Shown piece by piece: positions 50,658 through 61,536 of a stretch of DNA of 64,000 nucleotides. The notes beneath the pieces were generated by a model. It did not search any database. It saw nothing but the letters and a program-made list of their open reading frames with translations, and had not been told where the DNA came from. Made by a program: the position numbers and the translations under genes. Origin of the DNA: an uncultured Ruminiclostridium sp. (GTDB taxonomy: Bacteria > Bacillota > Clostridia > Oscillospirales > Ruminococcaceae); assembly GCA_934454635.1 (NCBI GenBank), contig CAKSFR010000008.1, forward strand, positions 65,731 through 129,730, written 5' to 3'. Every line of letters begins with the position of its first letter. Position 1 is the first letter of the stretch.

Positions 50658-51311
50658 TCATTTCAGTTTAGCGATTATTCTGAAGCAGGCTTCAATATGC
50701 ATGATCCAATGACGCGAAAACGGCATTTTTATCAAACCTCCGATATTTTTACCGCACCAGTAATCGATAAGCCAAAAAACCCTTTCGTCGCTGCTTACAA
50801 CATTCAGACCCGTCAGGTACTGCTTTTTCTCTTCGGTTATTTTTCGTTTTGTGTCGTCGAATTGAAGCGAACTTAATATTCTTTCGGTAGATTCGGCTGT
50901 TTCGTGAATGTAGCTGTAAAGCTCGCCTATGTCAAGCTGCCGCGAAAAATCCGCGATCCGTTCCTTAAAAAGCTCATTTCCAGTGGTTACTATAGGCGAT
51001 TTTATGCGTTCACGATAGCCGCTGCTGAAAAACACCTGTTCATCGCCCGCGATAAGCGAATGCGCCACTATATCCTCGATGCGGAAAATGTGCCACAGCG
51101 AATAGCCGACTGTTTTGTTGTGATATCCGTCGGCATTTATAAACGGGATAGCGCTGAAATCCTCAATTTTCAGTTCATCTCGAAAAGAATCAGCACATTT
51201 TATAAGCTCGCCGCGCAATTTAAACAGTTCGGCAATTCCCTCTTCAAAAGTGCCTTTCTTCCCGAGCTTCAGCTGCATGGATTTGTTCGCTTCAGACCAT
51301 TCCTTGTTCAT
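50658..51311 (-). CDS. DinB-superfamily-like protein, 217 aa
   Basis: The four-helix bundle pattern of DinB-like proteins fits: a His in GYSLWHIFRIEDIVAHSLI, and a second in PFSRHWIMHIEAC near the end, which together could form the metal site. Mid-protein helices carry TAESTERILSSL. Some relatives are thiol transferases, most are uncharacterised. The ATG at 51311 follows AGAGG and overlaps the stop of the lipoprotein gene (ATGA). Confidence is moderate because only the two His motifs support the assignment. Confidence 0.65.
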   Translation of the reverse strand: MNKEWSEANKSMQLKLGKKGTFEEGIAELFKLRGELIKCADSFRDELKIEDFSAIPFINADGYHNKTVGYSLWHIFRIEDIVAHSLIAGDEQVFFSSGYRERIKSPIVTTGNELFKERIADFSRQLDIGELYSYIHETAESTERILSSLQFDDTKRKITEEKKQYLTGLNVVSSDERVFWLIDYWCGKNIGGLIKMPFSRHWIMHIEACFRIIAKLK

Positions 51312-53677
51312 TCCGAAACCTCTGCACCGCCCCACTCAACAAGCGTGAAGCCGCTTCTTTCACAATGTTCAAGCTCCTGCGGCTCTATTGCAATAAATTC
51401 ATCTGACGCTCTGAACGTCATAAATACGCGAATTTGCGAATCGGGCTTCGGATTTACCGTAAGCGGAACCGCCGCCGAATAATCTTCCGTATGGAACGTG
51501 ATGATATTATAGGGATTTTTCTGCATCTGCGGCAGCCAGTATATTATAAACTCATTAGCTTCACGCGGAGTAAGTCCGATATAAAGCAGCTTTTCACGCA
51601 GGAAATCCGCGGTTTCGTCTGCCGAAACGCACCAGCCCCTGCTCATATCAAGCGCCGCTTTTCCCTCGCCCTCCCAGTAAAGGCAGTAATATTCATTTTC
51701 GTCAGCGTCAAAAAGCGTTCCGTCGGGCATAGCCGTAACATTCCAGCCGTCGTTATATTCGGGGTATGTGCAGGTAAGCTCACCGCCGTCTGTAAATCCG
51801 ACCTGTACGGAAACCTCCGTTTCTTCTTCGGGATAAAGATAAATAACGGGTTTTGCATACGCTCCGACAAAACCGTATAACTTCTCCTTAAGCGACGGAT
51901 TATACTCCCCAAGATATGCGCCGTCAACAAGAATTGCAAGATGATAGCTAAGCATACGTTCGGTTATCTTAGGATAAAGTTCAAACACGAAGCCGTCATA
52001 ATAAAAGAAATCGTCAACAAGGCAGTAATTTTCTCCGTCAAGCTGCTGCGTATAATAATCTCTCGCCATATCGCCCAGTGCGCTTGGATCTCCGTCGTTG
52101 TTCTTGCCGTATGATATGCCCATATCCGTGCTGTATTCAAGGTTATATTTGTCCTTGTAATATTCATAAACCTCTTCAAAGAACGGATTTCCCGGCTGAA
52201 ATTTCTCTCCCATATAATAAACGGAATGTCCGTTGGAATCGCCGCCGACCGTTTCATTTTCAATACGGAAAATTTCGGTAAATTCCAACTTATCGTCAAC
52301 CAGCTTTATAAGATACGACATATCCTGACGTTCGCCCGTGGAATAATTTACGCAAGCCATGTGGTACCACGCCTTGCTGCCGTCGTCAAGCGTTTTCGCT
52401 GTAAGCTGCGGTAAAAATAAGCGATATAATTTGTCCGAACGCAATTCGCCCACTTTTTTCAGTTCGCCGTTTCTAAATATATTTACTTCGGTTATGACGT
52501 CCTTGCTGTATTCGTCAATTTCCGGATTTTTTACTTCACGGGAAAACAACACCTCGGGCGTTCCGTCTTCGTCAAGATCTATAAGCGTAACGCCGACAAC
52601 GCTTTCGTCATACCATTCGGAAGCCGAGCCGTTAAGCAGCTCGTAGAGCGCTTTCATTTCCTCGGACTTTTCGGCAACGCTGTCAGACTCGTTTAAATAC
52701 ACGTTATACAGCGCTTTTTCGCCTTCCCGCTCGATTATCTCGGCGGATAAAATCGATGTTTCGTTCTTCTCGCCCATCTGGTCAACGCTCATTCCGTCAA
52801 GCGTCAGCTTTGCGTAAACATATTTTTCGCCTACGTCGGAAAGCGATTTTTCGGCTTCGTCGGATAAAGCGCTGTCCGAAAATTCAAGCGTGCTCATACA
52901 CGTTTCAACGCCGTTTATAGTGCAGAAGGTCAGAGTTTTTATATTTCCGTTTATACTTGGCAGGCTGTATGTATATGCGGGATCTATGTAAAAATGAACA
53001 GCGCCGTTTTCCTTATTAAGAAACGCGTTTACTGTTATTTTTGCGTCGCTTCTGTAATAGCTGTCAAAAACCGTTGCGTCAAGCAGCTTTCTGTTCTCAG
53101 GATCTGAAATATCCGCCTTTTCAGCTATAATCCGCTGCGGAACGACATAAAAATCGTACGGATTTGAATAATCCAGATAGCTTGACACATAACTGTATTC
53201 GCTTACAACAGTCTTATCCACTTCAAAAGAACTGGGTTCATTTAAAAAGCTGATATCATCGGTATAAAGAAACCCCGGACGCGTCTGCATCGCATATCTG
53301 TTCACGTTCTCTATTAAAGCGCCGTCCTCTTCCGAATATCTGTACTGTCCGTAATCGACGTCGTTTGAATAAAGCCATACCGAATATTCTCCGTCGTAAT
53401 CATACTCGCCCTCATATTCCTGCTTCCAGTCGGCGTACATATCCGAAAGGCGAATTATACCATTGCTCCTCTCTTCAGCAATATCGTCCGTATCGGATAC
53501 CTCAGTATCGGGAGTTGTTGTTTCGGTCGGAGCAGTCGTTTCCGAAGCAGATGTTGTTGCCGATGTTTCGGCGGTCTGCGTCGTTGTCGTCGTTATTTCG
53601 GAAGTGCTCTTACAGCCGCTGAGCAAGATCGCCGCCGCGCAGAGCGTCGTCATAGACTTTTTTGTATTGATTTTCAC
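51308..53677 (-). CDS. Large lipoprotein with C-terminal AKPVIYLYPEEE-type domain, 789 aa
   Basis: A lipoprotein signal peptide with lipobox LLSGC (Cys22) is followed by a Thr/Ser/Glu-rich linker, then two to three beta-rich regions. The middle contains FG-GAP-like GVTLIDLDEDGTPEVLFS. From about residue 640 the sequence reads KPVIYLYPEEETEVSV, LTCTYPEYNDGWNV and CLYWEGEG, a domain I have seen in other ruminococcal secreted proteins but cannot assign a function. The start codon is GTG at 53677, with AAAGGGGG nine bases upstream. It is followed by a translationally coupled DinB-like gene. It is membrane-anchored outside the cell. Confidence 0.75.
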   Translation of the reverse strand: MKINTKKSMTTLCAAAILLSGCKSTSEITTTTTQTAETSATTSASETTAPTETTTPDTEVSDTDDIAEERSNGIIRLSDMYADWKQEYEGEYDYDGEYSVWLYSNDVDYGQYRYSEEDGALIENVNRYAMQTRPGFLYTDDISFLNEPSSFEVDKTVVSEYSYVSSYLDYSNPYDFYVVPQRIIAEKADISDPENRKLLDATVFDSYYRSDAKITVNAFLNKENGAVHFYIDPAYTYSLPSINGNIKTLTFCTINGVETCMSTLEFSDSALSDEAEKSLSDVGEKYVYAKLTLDGMSVDQMGEKNETSILSAEIIEREGEKALYNVYLNESDSVAEKSEEMKALYELLNGSASEWYDESVVGVTLIDLDEDGTPEVLFSREVKNPEIDEYSKDVITEVNIFRNGELKKVGELRSDKLYRLFLPQLTAKTLDDGSKAWYHMACVNYSTGERQDMSYLIKLVDDKLEFTEIFRIENETVGGDSNGHSVYYMGEKFQPGNPFFEEVYEYYKDKYNLEYSTDMGISYGKNNDGDPSALGDMARDYYTQQLDGENYCLVDDFFYYDGFVFELYPKITERMLSYHLAILVDGAYLGEYNPSLKEKLYGFVGAYAKPVIYLYPEEETEVSVQVGFTDGGELTCTYPEYNDGWNVTAMPDGTLFDADENEYYCLYWEGEGKAALDMSRGWCVSADETADFLREKLLYIGLTPREANEFIIYWLPQMQKNPYNIITFHTEDYSAAVPLTVNPKPDSQIRVFMTFRASDEFIAIEPQELEHCERSGFTLVEWGGAEVSE

Positions 53678-53800
53678 GGTAAATTTCCCCCTTTGAAAGT
53701 TCTTTCATAAATAATACACTTCACACCACTTAAAAATTGCAAAACAGCAAAAAAATCCGCACTAGGAATTAGATTATGCCGTGATTTTTCGGCGCTTTTT

Positions 53801-56161
53801 TTACTTATCACTGTGATAATCGGGCGTGACTGCGGTAATTACATAGTTTCCGTCGGGTCTGCGCGTAAGCGATTCCGTTTTCTTCATATCGACAATGCTG
53901 ACCTGCGACAAAGCATTGCCGCTTTCATCGGTGAAAAACAGCGTTTCGCCCGTTTTCAGGCTGAAATTAGTCCGATATTTTTTTAGTGCGCTCAGCTCCT
54001 CGTTATTCTTGCAGGCGATAGTGTATGTGCTTTGCGGTGGAATTGTCGTTTCCGGAAGCTCCCATTTTTTCAGATCTTCTTCATCATCGGAGAGATAATA
54101 TTTTTTCAAAGTCACCGCTTCATTCGACGGGTTATACAGCTCTATCCAGTCGCCGTCGCCCGCAGTATATACCTCGCTTACATAAATTCCAGTCTGTTCT
54201 TCCTTATTTACATATAAAACCGCCTCGATATTTCCGTTTTCGTCAGCCATAGACGAATCAAGCCGAATTATCTCGTCATAATATTCGACTCCGTTTATTT
54301 CCCAGCGGTCGAAAGAATATCCAGCAGGCATATCCGCGCTTATCGGAACCGAGCACTCGGCAAAATATTCGCCCGTAAGCGTTCCCGACGTATTAAGCGA
54401 CTGCGAATTTAGACGGCTCGCCGCGCCTGTAGGATTTCTCAGCGTTACGGTATAGAAATTCTTTTCATACCCAAAGTTATTCATAAGACTTTTCTGCATA
54501 ACCTTAGGACGCTGAGCTGCAAAATCGCGTATCTGCTGCCGGCTGTCCGCAAAAGTATTGGCGTTCGCCCATGTTGACGTGTACCCGTTTTCAAGCGCGT
54601 ACATACACTCCTTGTCGCATTCGTTTATAAGCCGCTCAAGAGCAGCAAGCGCATTTTCGGTTGAAAAAGCTCCGCTTGAAAGGTCGCATATCGTATTTGC
54701 GAACTGCTCACGCATATCCTCGCGCTCAAACAGCGCATTAAGTATATCCGACGAGCCCTGCATATGATTTCCCGACAAGACGTTTCCCAATGTATCGTCC
54801 CGATAGCCGTTGCCGTACAGTCCCCACGCAAATTCCGCGTCAAACAGCAGGAAACGCCACTTTCCGTCAAGATATTCGCTCGTTATATCCTCGCCATCCG
54901 ACGGATAATACCGCCAAGCCTTGAAATTGTTTCCGGGCCAGTCCTTGTTGTCAATGTATATCTGAATTGCGTAATAAAGCATGAGGTTGTCGATATCCAC
55001 AAGGTCGCAAAATTCCGAAAAGCTGTTTTCGTCCGTAAGACCGCCGCGCGCAAGCTCAAGAACTTTATTCCAGTCCGCAACGCTCTGTTCGTCGTCGCCC
55101 TCGACTTCCTTTTCTTTTGAACCGACAATGCGGAAGTTGTCCTTATTTCCGCCGTATGTGGATTCCAGATAATCTTCGCAGTAAGCCTCATGAAGCCACG
55201 AAAAGCCATAATATTCACTGTTCAGGAATACCGCTGCGGGCCGCACCTGCTGCGTATCGGGAAAACCCGCCTGAGCCGAAAGCGTCATCGAAAGCTCATC
55301 GCGCACCGAAGCAAACTCGCGGTCGTTGGCGTTATTGCGAAGCGTTATCCTGTCATAGCGCGTTATAAGCCTGCCGTAAGCGTCTGTTGCGCCGGGGAAA
55401 AACGCATATTTGAACTTACCGTTTCCCTCGCTGTATATGTTCCGTGCGATAAGCCGCCAAGATTTCTGGTCAACGGCACGCGAAACGCCGCCGACAACTC
55501 TTCCTCCCGCCGCCTGTGAAATAAGCTGCCTGCCGTCCGCCGTATAAACCTCGACGTACATATCACGTTCGCTTTCTCTGCCGCTCAGAAACCAGTTTGC
55601 AGGAGCGTTATAGTCGATCTCGCCGCCGTTATATTCGTCCGAATTAAGATATTCGTCGCGCATGAAGCCCTCGGTCGCAACGCCGTTATAATAGTCGTAG
55701 AGGTTATATTCGTCCGTAGAAAGCACAAATACAAGCGTGTTCTCATCAAATCGGCTGAACACGTCTTTTCCCGTAATGTAGCTTTTTCTGAATATCTCCG
55801 ACGTTTCGCCGTCTGTTACCGCTATCGCCTTGATAGTGGTTGCGTTCACCTTATTTCTCGCCTGAACGGAAATCGGGGCTGTATATTTTTTGGACTTTTC
55901 GGTGGGGTCGTTTCCGTCGGTCGTGTAATAAATAACCGCGTTTTTTCTGCTGCACTTCAGCTCGACTTCAATATCACAGTCGTAAAAATTCTCATTTTTT
56001 GAGAATGTCACCGAAACGGGCTTGTCCTCTTCAGCTTCGTCGGTTTCATCTTCAAACGTCTGAGGGAGATAGCTCTGCATATCCGAGTGATTTGTCATCA
56101 TGTAAACGCATACACCTGCGACAACGCAAAGCGATAAAAATAAAATCAGCAATTTTTTCAT
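53801..56161 (-). CDS. CotH-kinase-family protein with lamin-tail domain, 786 aa
   Basis: An N-terminal signal anchor (LLILFLSLCVVAGVCVYMM) is followed by a chitobiase-like beta segment (IYYTTDGNDPT). The CotH kinase domain spans about residues 180-560, with RITLRNNANDREFASVRDELS, PAAVFLNSEYYGFSWLHEAYCEDYL and LFDAEFAWGLYGNG. A lamin-tail domain closes it (YVSEVYTAGDGDWIELYNPSNEAVTL, YYLSDDEEDLKKW). CotH proteins are atypical kinases known from spore coats and, in ruminococci, from cellulosome-linked proteins; the target here is unknown. It is the last gene of the housekeeping operon, 3 bases after ligA. Confidence 0.88.
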   Translation of the reverse strand: MKKLLILFLSLCVVAGVCVYMMTNHSDMQSYLPQTFEDETDEAEEDKPVSVTFSKNENFYDCDIEVELKCSRKNAVIYYTTDGNDPTEKSKKYTAPISVQARNKVNATTIKAIAVTDGETSEIFRKSYITGKDVFSRFDENTLVFVLSTDEYNLYDYYNGVATEGFMRDEYLNSDEYNGGEIDYNAPANWFLSGRESERDMYVEVYTADGRQLISQAAGGRVVGGVSRAVDQKSWRLIARNIYSEGNGKFKYAFFPGATDAYGRLITRYDRITLRNNANDREFASVRDELSMTLSAQAGFPDTQQVRPAAVFLNSEYYGFSWLHEAYCEDYLESTYGGNKDNFRIVGSKEKEVEGDDEQSVADWNKVLELARGGLTDENSFSEFCDLVDIDNLMLYYAIQIYIDNKDWPGNNFKAWRYYPSDGEDITSEYLDGKWRFLLFDAEFAWGLYGNGYRDDTLGNVLSGNHMQGSSDILNALFEREDMREQFANTICDLSSGAFSTENALAALERLINECDKECMYALENGYTSTWANANTFADSRQQIRDFAAQRPKVMQKSLMNNFGYEKNFYTVTLRNPTGAASRLNSQSLNTSGTLTGEYFAECSVPISADMPAGYSFDRWEINGVEYYDEIIRLDSSMADENGNIEAVLYVNKEEQTGIYVSEVYTAGDGDWIELYNPSNEAVTLKKYYLSDDEEDLKKWELPETTIPPQSTYTIACKNNEELSALKKYRTNFSLKTGETLFFTDESGNALSQVSIVDMKKTESLTRRPDGNYVITAVTPDYHSDK

Positions 56162-56164
56162 ATC

Positions 56165-58147
<1,983 letters not shown>

Positions 58148-58175
58148 TTACCGCCTTTCGGGGAATTTCCCCTGT

Positions 58176-58862
58176 TCAGCCCGTCAGATTAAACTCTGCA
58201 AGCTCGCTGAAATGTTGTTCATCGAGAATAATATTTGAAAAAGTGTCGGGAACATCTCCGACAATGACCGTCTGTGCAATAACAAACTCGGTCTTTGCGC
58301 TTATTTCCTCGGTAAAGCCCGGAATAAGCGGAGAAATATCCGTTACGACCTCAAGCGTAATGCTGTGAACCGTCTGATTTATCCCTGCGGATTTGAACGC
58401 GCTGATAAGGCGTGTTTCTGCGATTCCCATAGGCTTTACCGAAAAAGTAAGCTCTGCGCCGCTCCCGTAAAAATAGCCTATTCCCGTAAGCGTTCCGAGC
58501 GACACGCCTATTTCCTCGGGCTGCGCGGCGGCAAGCTCTTTATTGATACACTCCGTAAGCATTGCTTTCAGGCGGTTTATACGCGTTGGATTCGTCCTGA
58601 GCGCGCGGATATTTCCCTTCTCGTCATACACAAAGCTGATAAGCTCGGCGCAGTCCTCCTCGGTTTCGTCGGTATGCAGGCATACCGCGCCGCTGACCGC
58701 GCGTTCCGCGATCCGCTTGCATTGATATTCAGCCATTCGGTTAAGCGTCGGCTTTATCCACAAATCGAACCCCGCCAGCGCAGCAATCATAAATAAACCG
58801 AAAAAGACAAAAAATTTTCCGAAAAAGCGCAGGCAACGCTGCTTTTTTCCGCCGCCTCTCAT
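58176..58862 (-). CDS. yunB: Sporulation protein YunB, 228 aa
   Basis: The protein has one N-terminal membrane span (FGKFFVFFGLFMIAALAGF) and the YunB body: KPTLNRMAEYQCKRIAERAV, LSFxYDEKGxI-like FVYDEKGNIRALRTNPTRIN, GVSLGTLTGIGYFYGSG, and a C-terminal TFSNIILDEQHFSELA. YunB is a sigma-E-controlled forespore protein in Bacillus. The ATG at 58862 follows GAAAGGG; a GTG at 58871 is too close to it. A 9-bp hairpin lies in its leader. With spoIIID it marks sporulation capacity or a recent loss of it. Confidence 0.9.
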   Translation of the reverse strand: MRGGGKKQRCLRFFGKFFVFFGLFMIAALAGFDLWIKPTLNRMAEYQCKRIAERAVSGAVCLHTDETEEDCAELISFVYDEKGNIRALRTNPTRINRLKAMLTECINKELAAAQPEEIGVSLGTLTGIGYFYGSGAELTFSVKPMGIAETRLISAFKSAGINQTVHSITLEVVTDISPLIPGFTEEISAKTEFVIAQTVIVGDVPDTFSNIILDEQHFSELAEFNLTG

Positions 58863-58878
58863 TAAAAACACACCCTTT

Positions 58879-58905
58879 CTCCGTCATTATATGTTTATGA
58901 CGGAG
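58879..58905 (-). terminator. Hairpin between the M18 peptidase and yunB genes
   Basis: CTCCGTCAT and ATGACGGAG form a perfect 9-bp stem around TATATGTTT, just before the yunB ribosome site. Lacking a classical T-run, it may be an attenuator or partial terminator separating spore and housekeeping expression. Confidence 0.5.
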
Positions 58906-58923
58906 AGGGTGACAATAGACAAG

Positions 58924-60321
58924 TTACTTCTGGAACACATAGAACGCTCTGTACGCCATGTAAACGTCGTTCTTCGCGGTCACTTCAAAAGGCGCGTGCA
59001 TTGAAAGCACGGGAACTCCGATATCAATCGTATCAACGTCAAGGTTGGAAATATACATTGCGACTGTTCCGCCGCCGCCGAAATCTACCTTTCCAAGCTC
59101 TCCCGTCTGCCATACAACGCCGTTCTCGTTAAAAAGACTGCGAATTTCAGAAACATATTCGGCAGACGCGTCGTTTGTGCCGGATTTTCCGCGTGAACCC
59201 GTATACTTTGTCGCAACAACTCCGCGGTTGAGATAAGCCGAATTGAGCTTCTCGAACGCGTCGGGGAATGTGGGGTCAAACGCCGCATTCACGTCTGCCG
59301 AAAGACACTTTGAACCCGAAAGCACGGTGTGTCCGTCTGTTCCTATAGACTCGGCGAGCGAACCGATAAAATATCTTAAATAAGAGGATTTAAGTCCCGT
59401 GCAGCCCTCGCTGCCGATTTCCTCTTTATCGGTCAGAATTGTTACCGCCGTACGCGCGGGAGCTTCGGCAAGATCGGTTATCGCCATGAGAGCGGGATAT
59501 GCGCACACGCGGTCGTCCTGACCGTAAGCGCCGATCATGCTGCGGTCAAAGCCAACGTCCTTCGCCTTGAACGCGGGCACATATTCAAGCTCGGCTGAGA
59601 TAAAATCCTCCTCGGTTATGCCGTACTTTTCGTTGAGAATATACATAAGATTCAGCTTTACGGCTTCGCTTGCGTCGTCCTCCTTAAACGGGCGCGAGCC
59701 GATAAGAATATTAAGCTCCTCGCCCTTTATCAGCTTGCTTGCCGGGCGCTTATACTGTTCATCGGCAAGGTGTGGGAGCAGATCTGTCACAACAAAAACA
59801 GGGTCGTTTTCATTTTCTCCGAGCGTTACCGATATCCGCGAACCGTCCGCCTTGCAGATAACGCCGTGAAGCGCAAGAGGAATAGCCGGCCACTGATATT
59901 TTTTGATGCCGCCGTAATAGTGGGTTTTAAAGTAGCCCAGCTCTTCGTTCTCGTAAAGCGGATTCTGCTTCAGGTCAAGACGAGGGCTGTCGATATGCGC
60001 CGCAACGAGGTTTACGCCGTTTTCAACAGGCTCGGTTCCGATAACTGCAAGAATTACAGCCTTGCCTCGGTTGTTCACATACACCTTGTCGCCGGGGCGA
60101 TACTTTTTTCCCTTTTCAAAAGGCGCAAAGCCCTTGCTTTCCGCGATTTTTACCGCTTCCGCGCACGCTTCGCGTTCCGTCTTTCCGATGTCGATAAAAC
60201 GCTTGTAGCCCTCGCAGAACACCTCTGCCGCTTCAATTTCCGCGCCGCTCAGCGCGTTGTACGCGTTTTTTCTCTTGTAAAAAAGCTTTTCTTTCAGTTC
60301 CTTTGATTTAACGTCTGCCAT
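58924..60321 (-). CDS. M18-family aminopeptidase, 465 aa
   Basis: A metallopeptidase of the aspartyl/leucyl aminopeptidase M18 type: LVAAHIDSPRLDLKQNPLYE carries the first metal His and Asp, TDKEEIGSEGCTG the catalytic Glu pair, and SVLSMHAPFEV the late His. It removes N-terminal residues from peptides in the cytosol, probably in nutrient recycling. GAAAGGAA lies upstream of the ATG. It follows slt with 2 bases between the frames, inside the long operon. Confidence 0.93.
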   Translation of the reverse strand: MADVKSKELKEKLFYKRKNAYNALSGAEIEAAEVFCEGYKRFIDIGKTEREACAEAVKIAESKGFAPFEKGKKYRPGDKVYVNNRGKAVILAVIGTEPVENGVNLVAAHIDSPRLDLKQNPLYENEELGYFKTHYYGGIKKYQWPAIPLALHGVICKADGSRISVTLGENENDPVFVVTDLLPHLADEQYKRPASKLIKGEELNILIGSRPFKEDDASEAVKLNLMYILNEKYGITEEDFISAELEYVPAFKAKDVGFDRSMIGAYGQDDRVCAYPALMAITDLAEAPARTAVTILTDKEEIGSEGCTGLKSSYLRYFIGSLAESIGTDGHTVLSGSKCLSADVNAAFDPTFPDAFEKLNSAYLNRGVVATKYTGSRGKSGTNDASAEYVSEIRSLFNENGVVWQTGELGKVDFGGGGTVAMYISNLDVDTIDIGVPVLSMHAPFEVTAKNDVYMAYRAFYVFQK

Positions 60322-60323
60322 AG

Positions 60324-60923
60324 TCAGTCTTTCCTTTCTGTTTCATAAAGCGCGTGATAGGTTTCAAGCGCTGTATTTATTTTATTCACATAATGTGCAG
60401 CGTTTTTCCCGGGAATTGTATCAAGCGTTTCCCCGTCCTTTGATATTTTAGCATCGGAAAGCCATTCTGATACCGTTCCTACGCCCGAGTGATACGCCGC
60501 CGCGGCGCACTCAATATTCCCGAATTTCTCCATAAGATAAGACACAAGGTATCCGCCGTAGCGTATATTAGTTTCGGGGTCGAACATATCGTCATAGACG
60601 GTAAGCTCCTCTTCGCCGAGCCGAAAGCGAATCCAATCAAAGGTTTCCTCCATTATCTGCATAAGTCCGCGCGCACCGACGTTTGAAACGGCGTTTGGGT
60701 CAAAGCTGCTCTCTGTTTTGATTACAGCGTAAAGCAGATACTTATCAAGCCCATATTCGTCCGCGTATTTTTCAACATATTCACTGTAGCCGAGCGGGTG
60801 CGCGGCAAGCTTCATTTCATGTTCGCATTTCTGCCAGCCGATAACCGCCGCAAAGGTTCCGCCAATGATAAGGAGCGAAAAAAGCAGCAGCCAAAATGCG
60901 GGAAAGTGTTTTTGTTTAGCCAT
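60324..60923 (-). CDS. Membrane-anchored lytic transglycosylase, 199 aa
   Basis: An N-terminal anchor (FWLLLFSLLIIGGTFAAVIG) is followed by an SLT-type domain: catalytic Glu71 in AVIKTESSFDPNAVS, then GARGLMQIMEET, PETNIRYGGYLVSYL and AAAYHSGVGTV. It cuts glycan strands of peptidoglycan from outside the membrane. It overlaps coaE by 8 bases and is part of the DUF951-prfA-tsaC-coaE-slt transcript, an order seen elsewhere in Clostridia. Confidence 0.93.
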   Translation of the reverse strand: MAKQKHFPAFWLLLFSLLIIGGTFAAVIGWQKCEHEMKLAAHPLGYSEYVEKYADEYGLDKYLLYAVIKTESSFDPNAVSNVGARGLMQIMEETFDWIRFRLGEEELTVYDDMFDPETNIRYGGYLVSYLMEKFGNIECAAAAYHSGVGTVSEWLSDAKISKDGETLDTIPGKNAAHYVNKINTALETYHALYETERKD

Positions 60924-61536
60924 ATTGCGCCGTGATTTCCTTTACAATTGTTCCTATTTGTTGTTTCAGATGAACGCTGTCGCGGTCATTGCGCACGCAG
61001 AAGTCTGATTTTTCACGGTAAAACTCCTCCGAATACTGCGATTTCAGACGATTTTCCGCCTGTTCGCGCGTCAGTCCGTCACGCTGCATTATGCGTAAAG
61101 CGCACGCGTCGATCGGCGCTGTAACGCTGACTATCCTGTCGCAAAGACCGTCCGCGCCGCTCTCAAAAAGCGTCGGCGCGTCAAGAAGCACAAATTTGCT
61201 GCCGCCTTTGATATATTCTGCTGCGCAGCGTATGATTTCATACGAAATATACGGGTAAATGACGGTGTTAAGTTCATTTCTGCGCCGTTCGTCAGAAAAT
61301 ATAAGATCGCCGAGCCGTCTGCGGTCGAGCGTTCCGTCCGGAAGAAGAATTTCACTTCCAAAATGCTCAGCAATCTCCGAAAGCGCAGGCTTTCCGCATT
61401 CAACTACCTTTCGTGAAACAACGTCGCAGTCAATAATCGCCCAGCCGTTTTCACGGAACACATCGCAGGCAGTCGTTTTGCCCGCTCCCGACATTCCCGT
61501 AAGCCCGATAATCAAGCATTTACCAGCCAAAATCAT
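60916..61536 (-). CDS. coaE: Dephospho-CoA kinase, 206 aa
   Basis: The P-loop GMSGAGKT lies at residues 14-21, followed by CDVFRENGWAIIDCDVVSRKVV, where the Asp pair binds the nucleotide. The lid region holds IMQRDGLTREQAENRLKSQYS. It adds the last phosphate of coenzyme A. The ATG overlaps the tsaC stop codon (ATGA), and the 3' end overlaps slt. Confidence 0.95.
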   Translation of the reverse strand: MILAGKCLIIGLTGMSGAGKTTACDVFRENGWAIIDCDVVSRKVVECGKPALSEIAEHFGSEILLPDGTLDRRRLGDLIFSDERRRNELNTVIYPYISYEIIRCAAEYIKGGSKFVLLDAPTLFESGADGLCDRIVSVTAPIDACALRIMQRDGLTREQAENRLKSQYSEEFYREKSDFCVRNDRDSVHLKQQIGTIVKEITAQYG

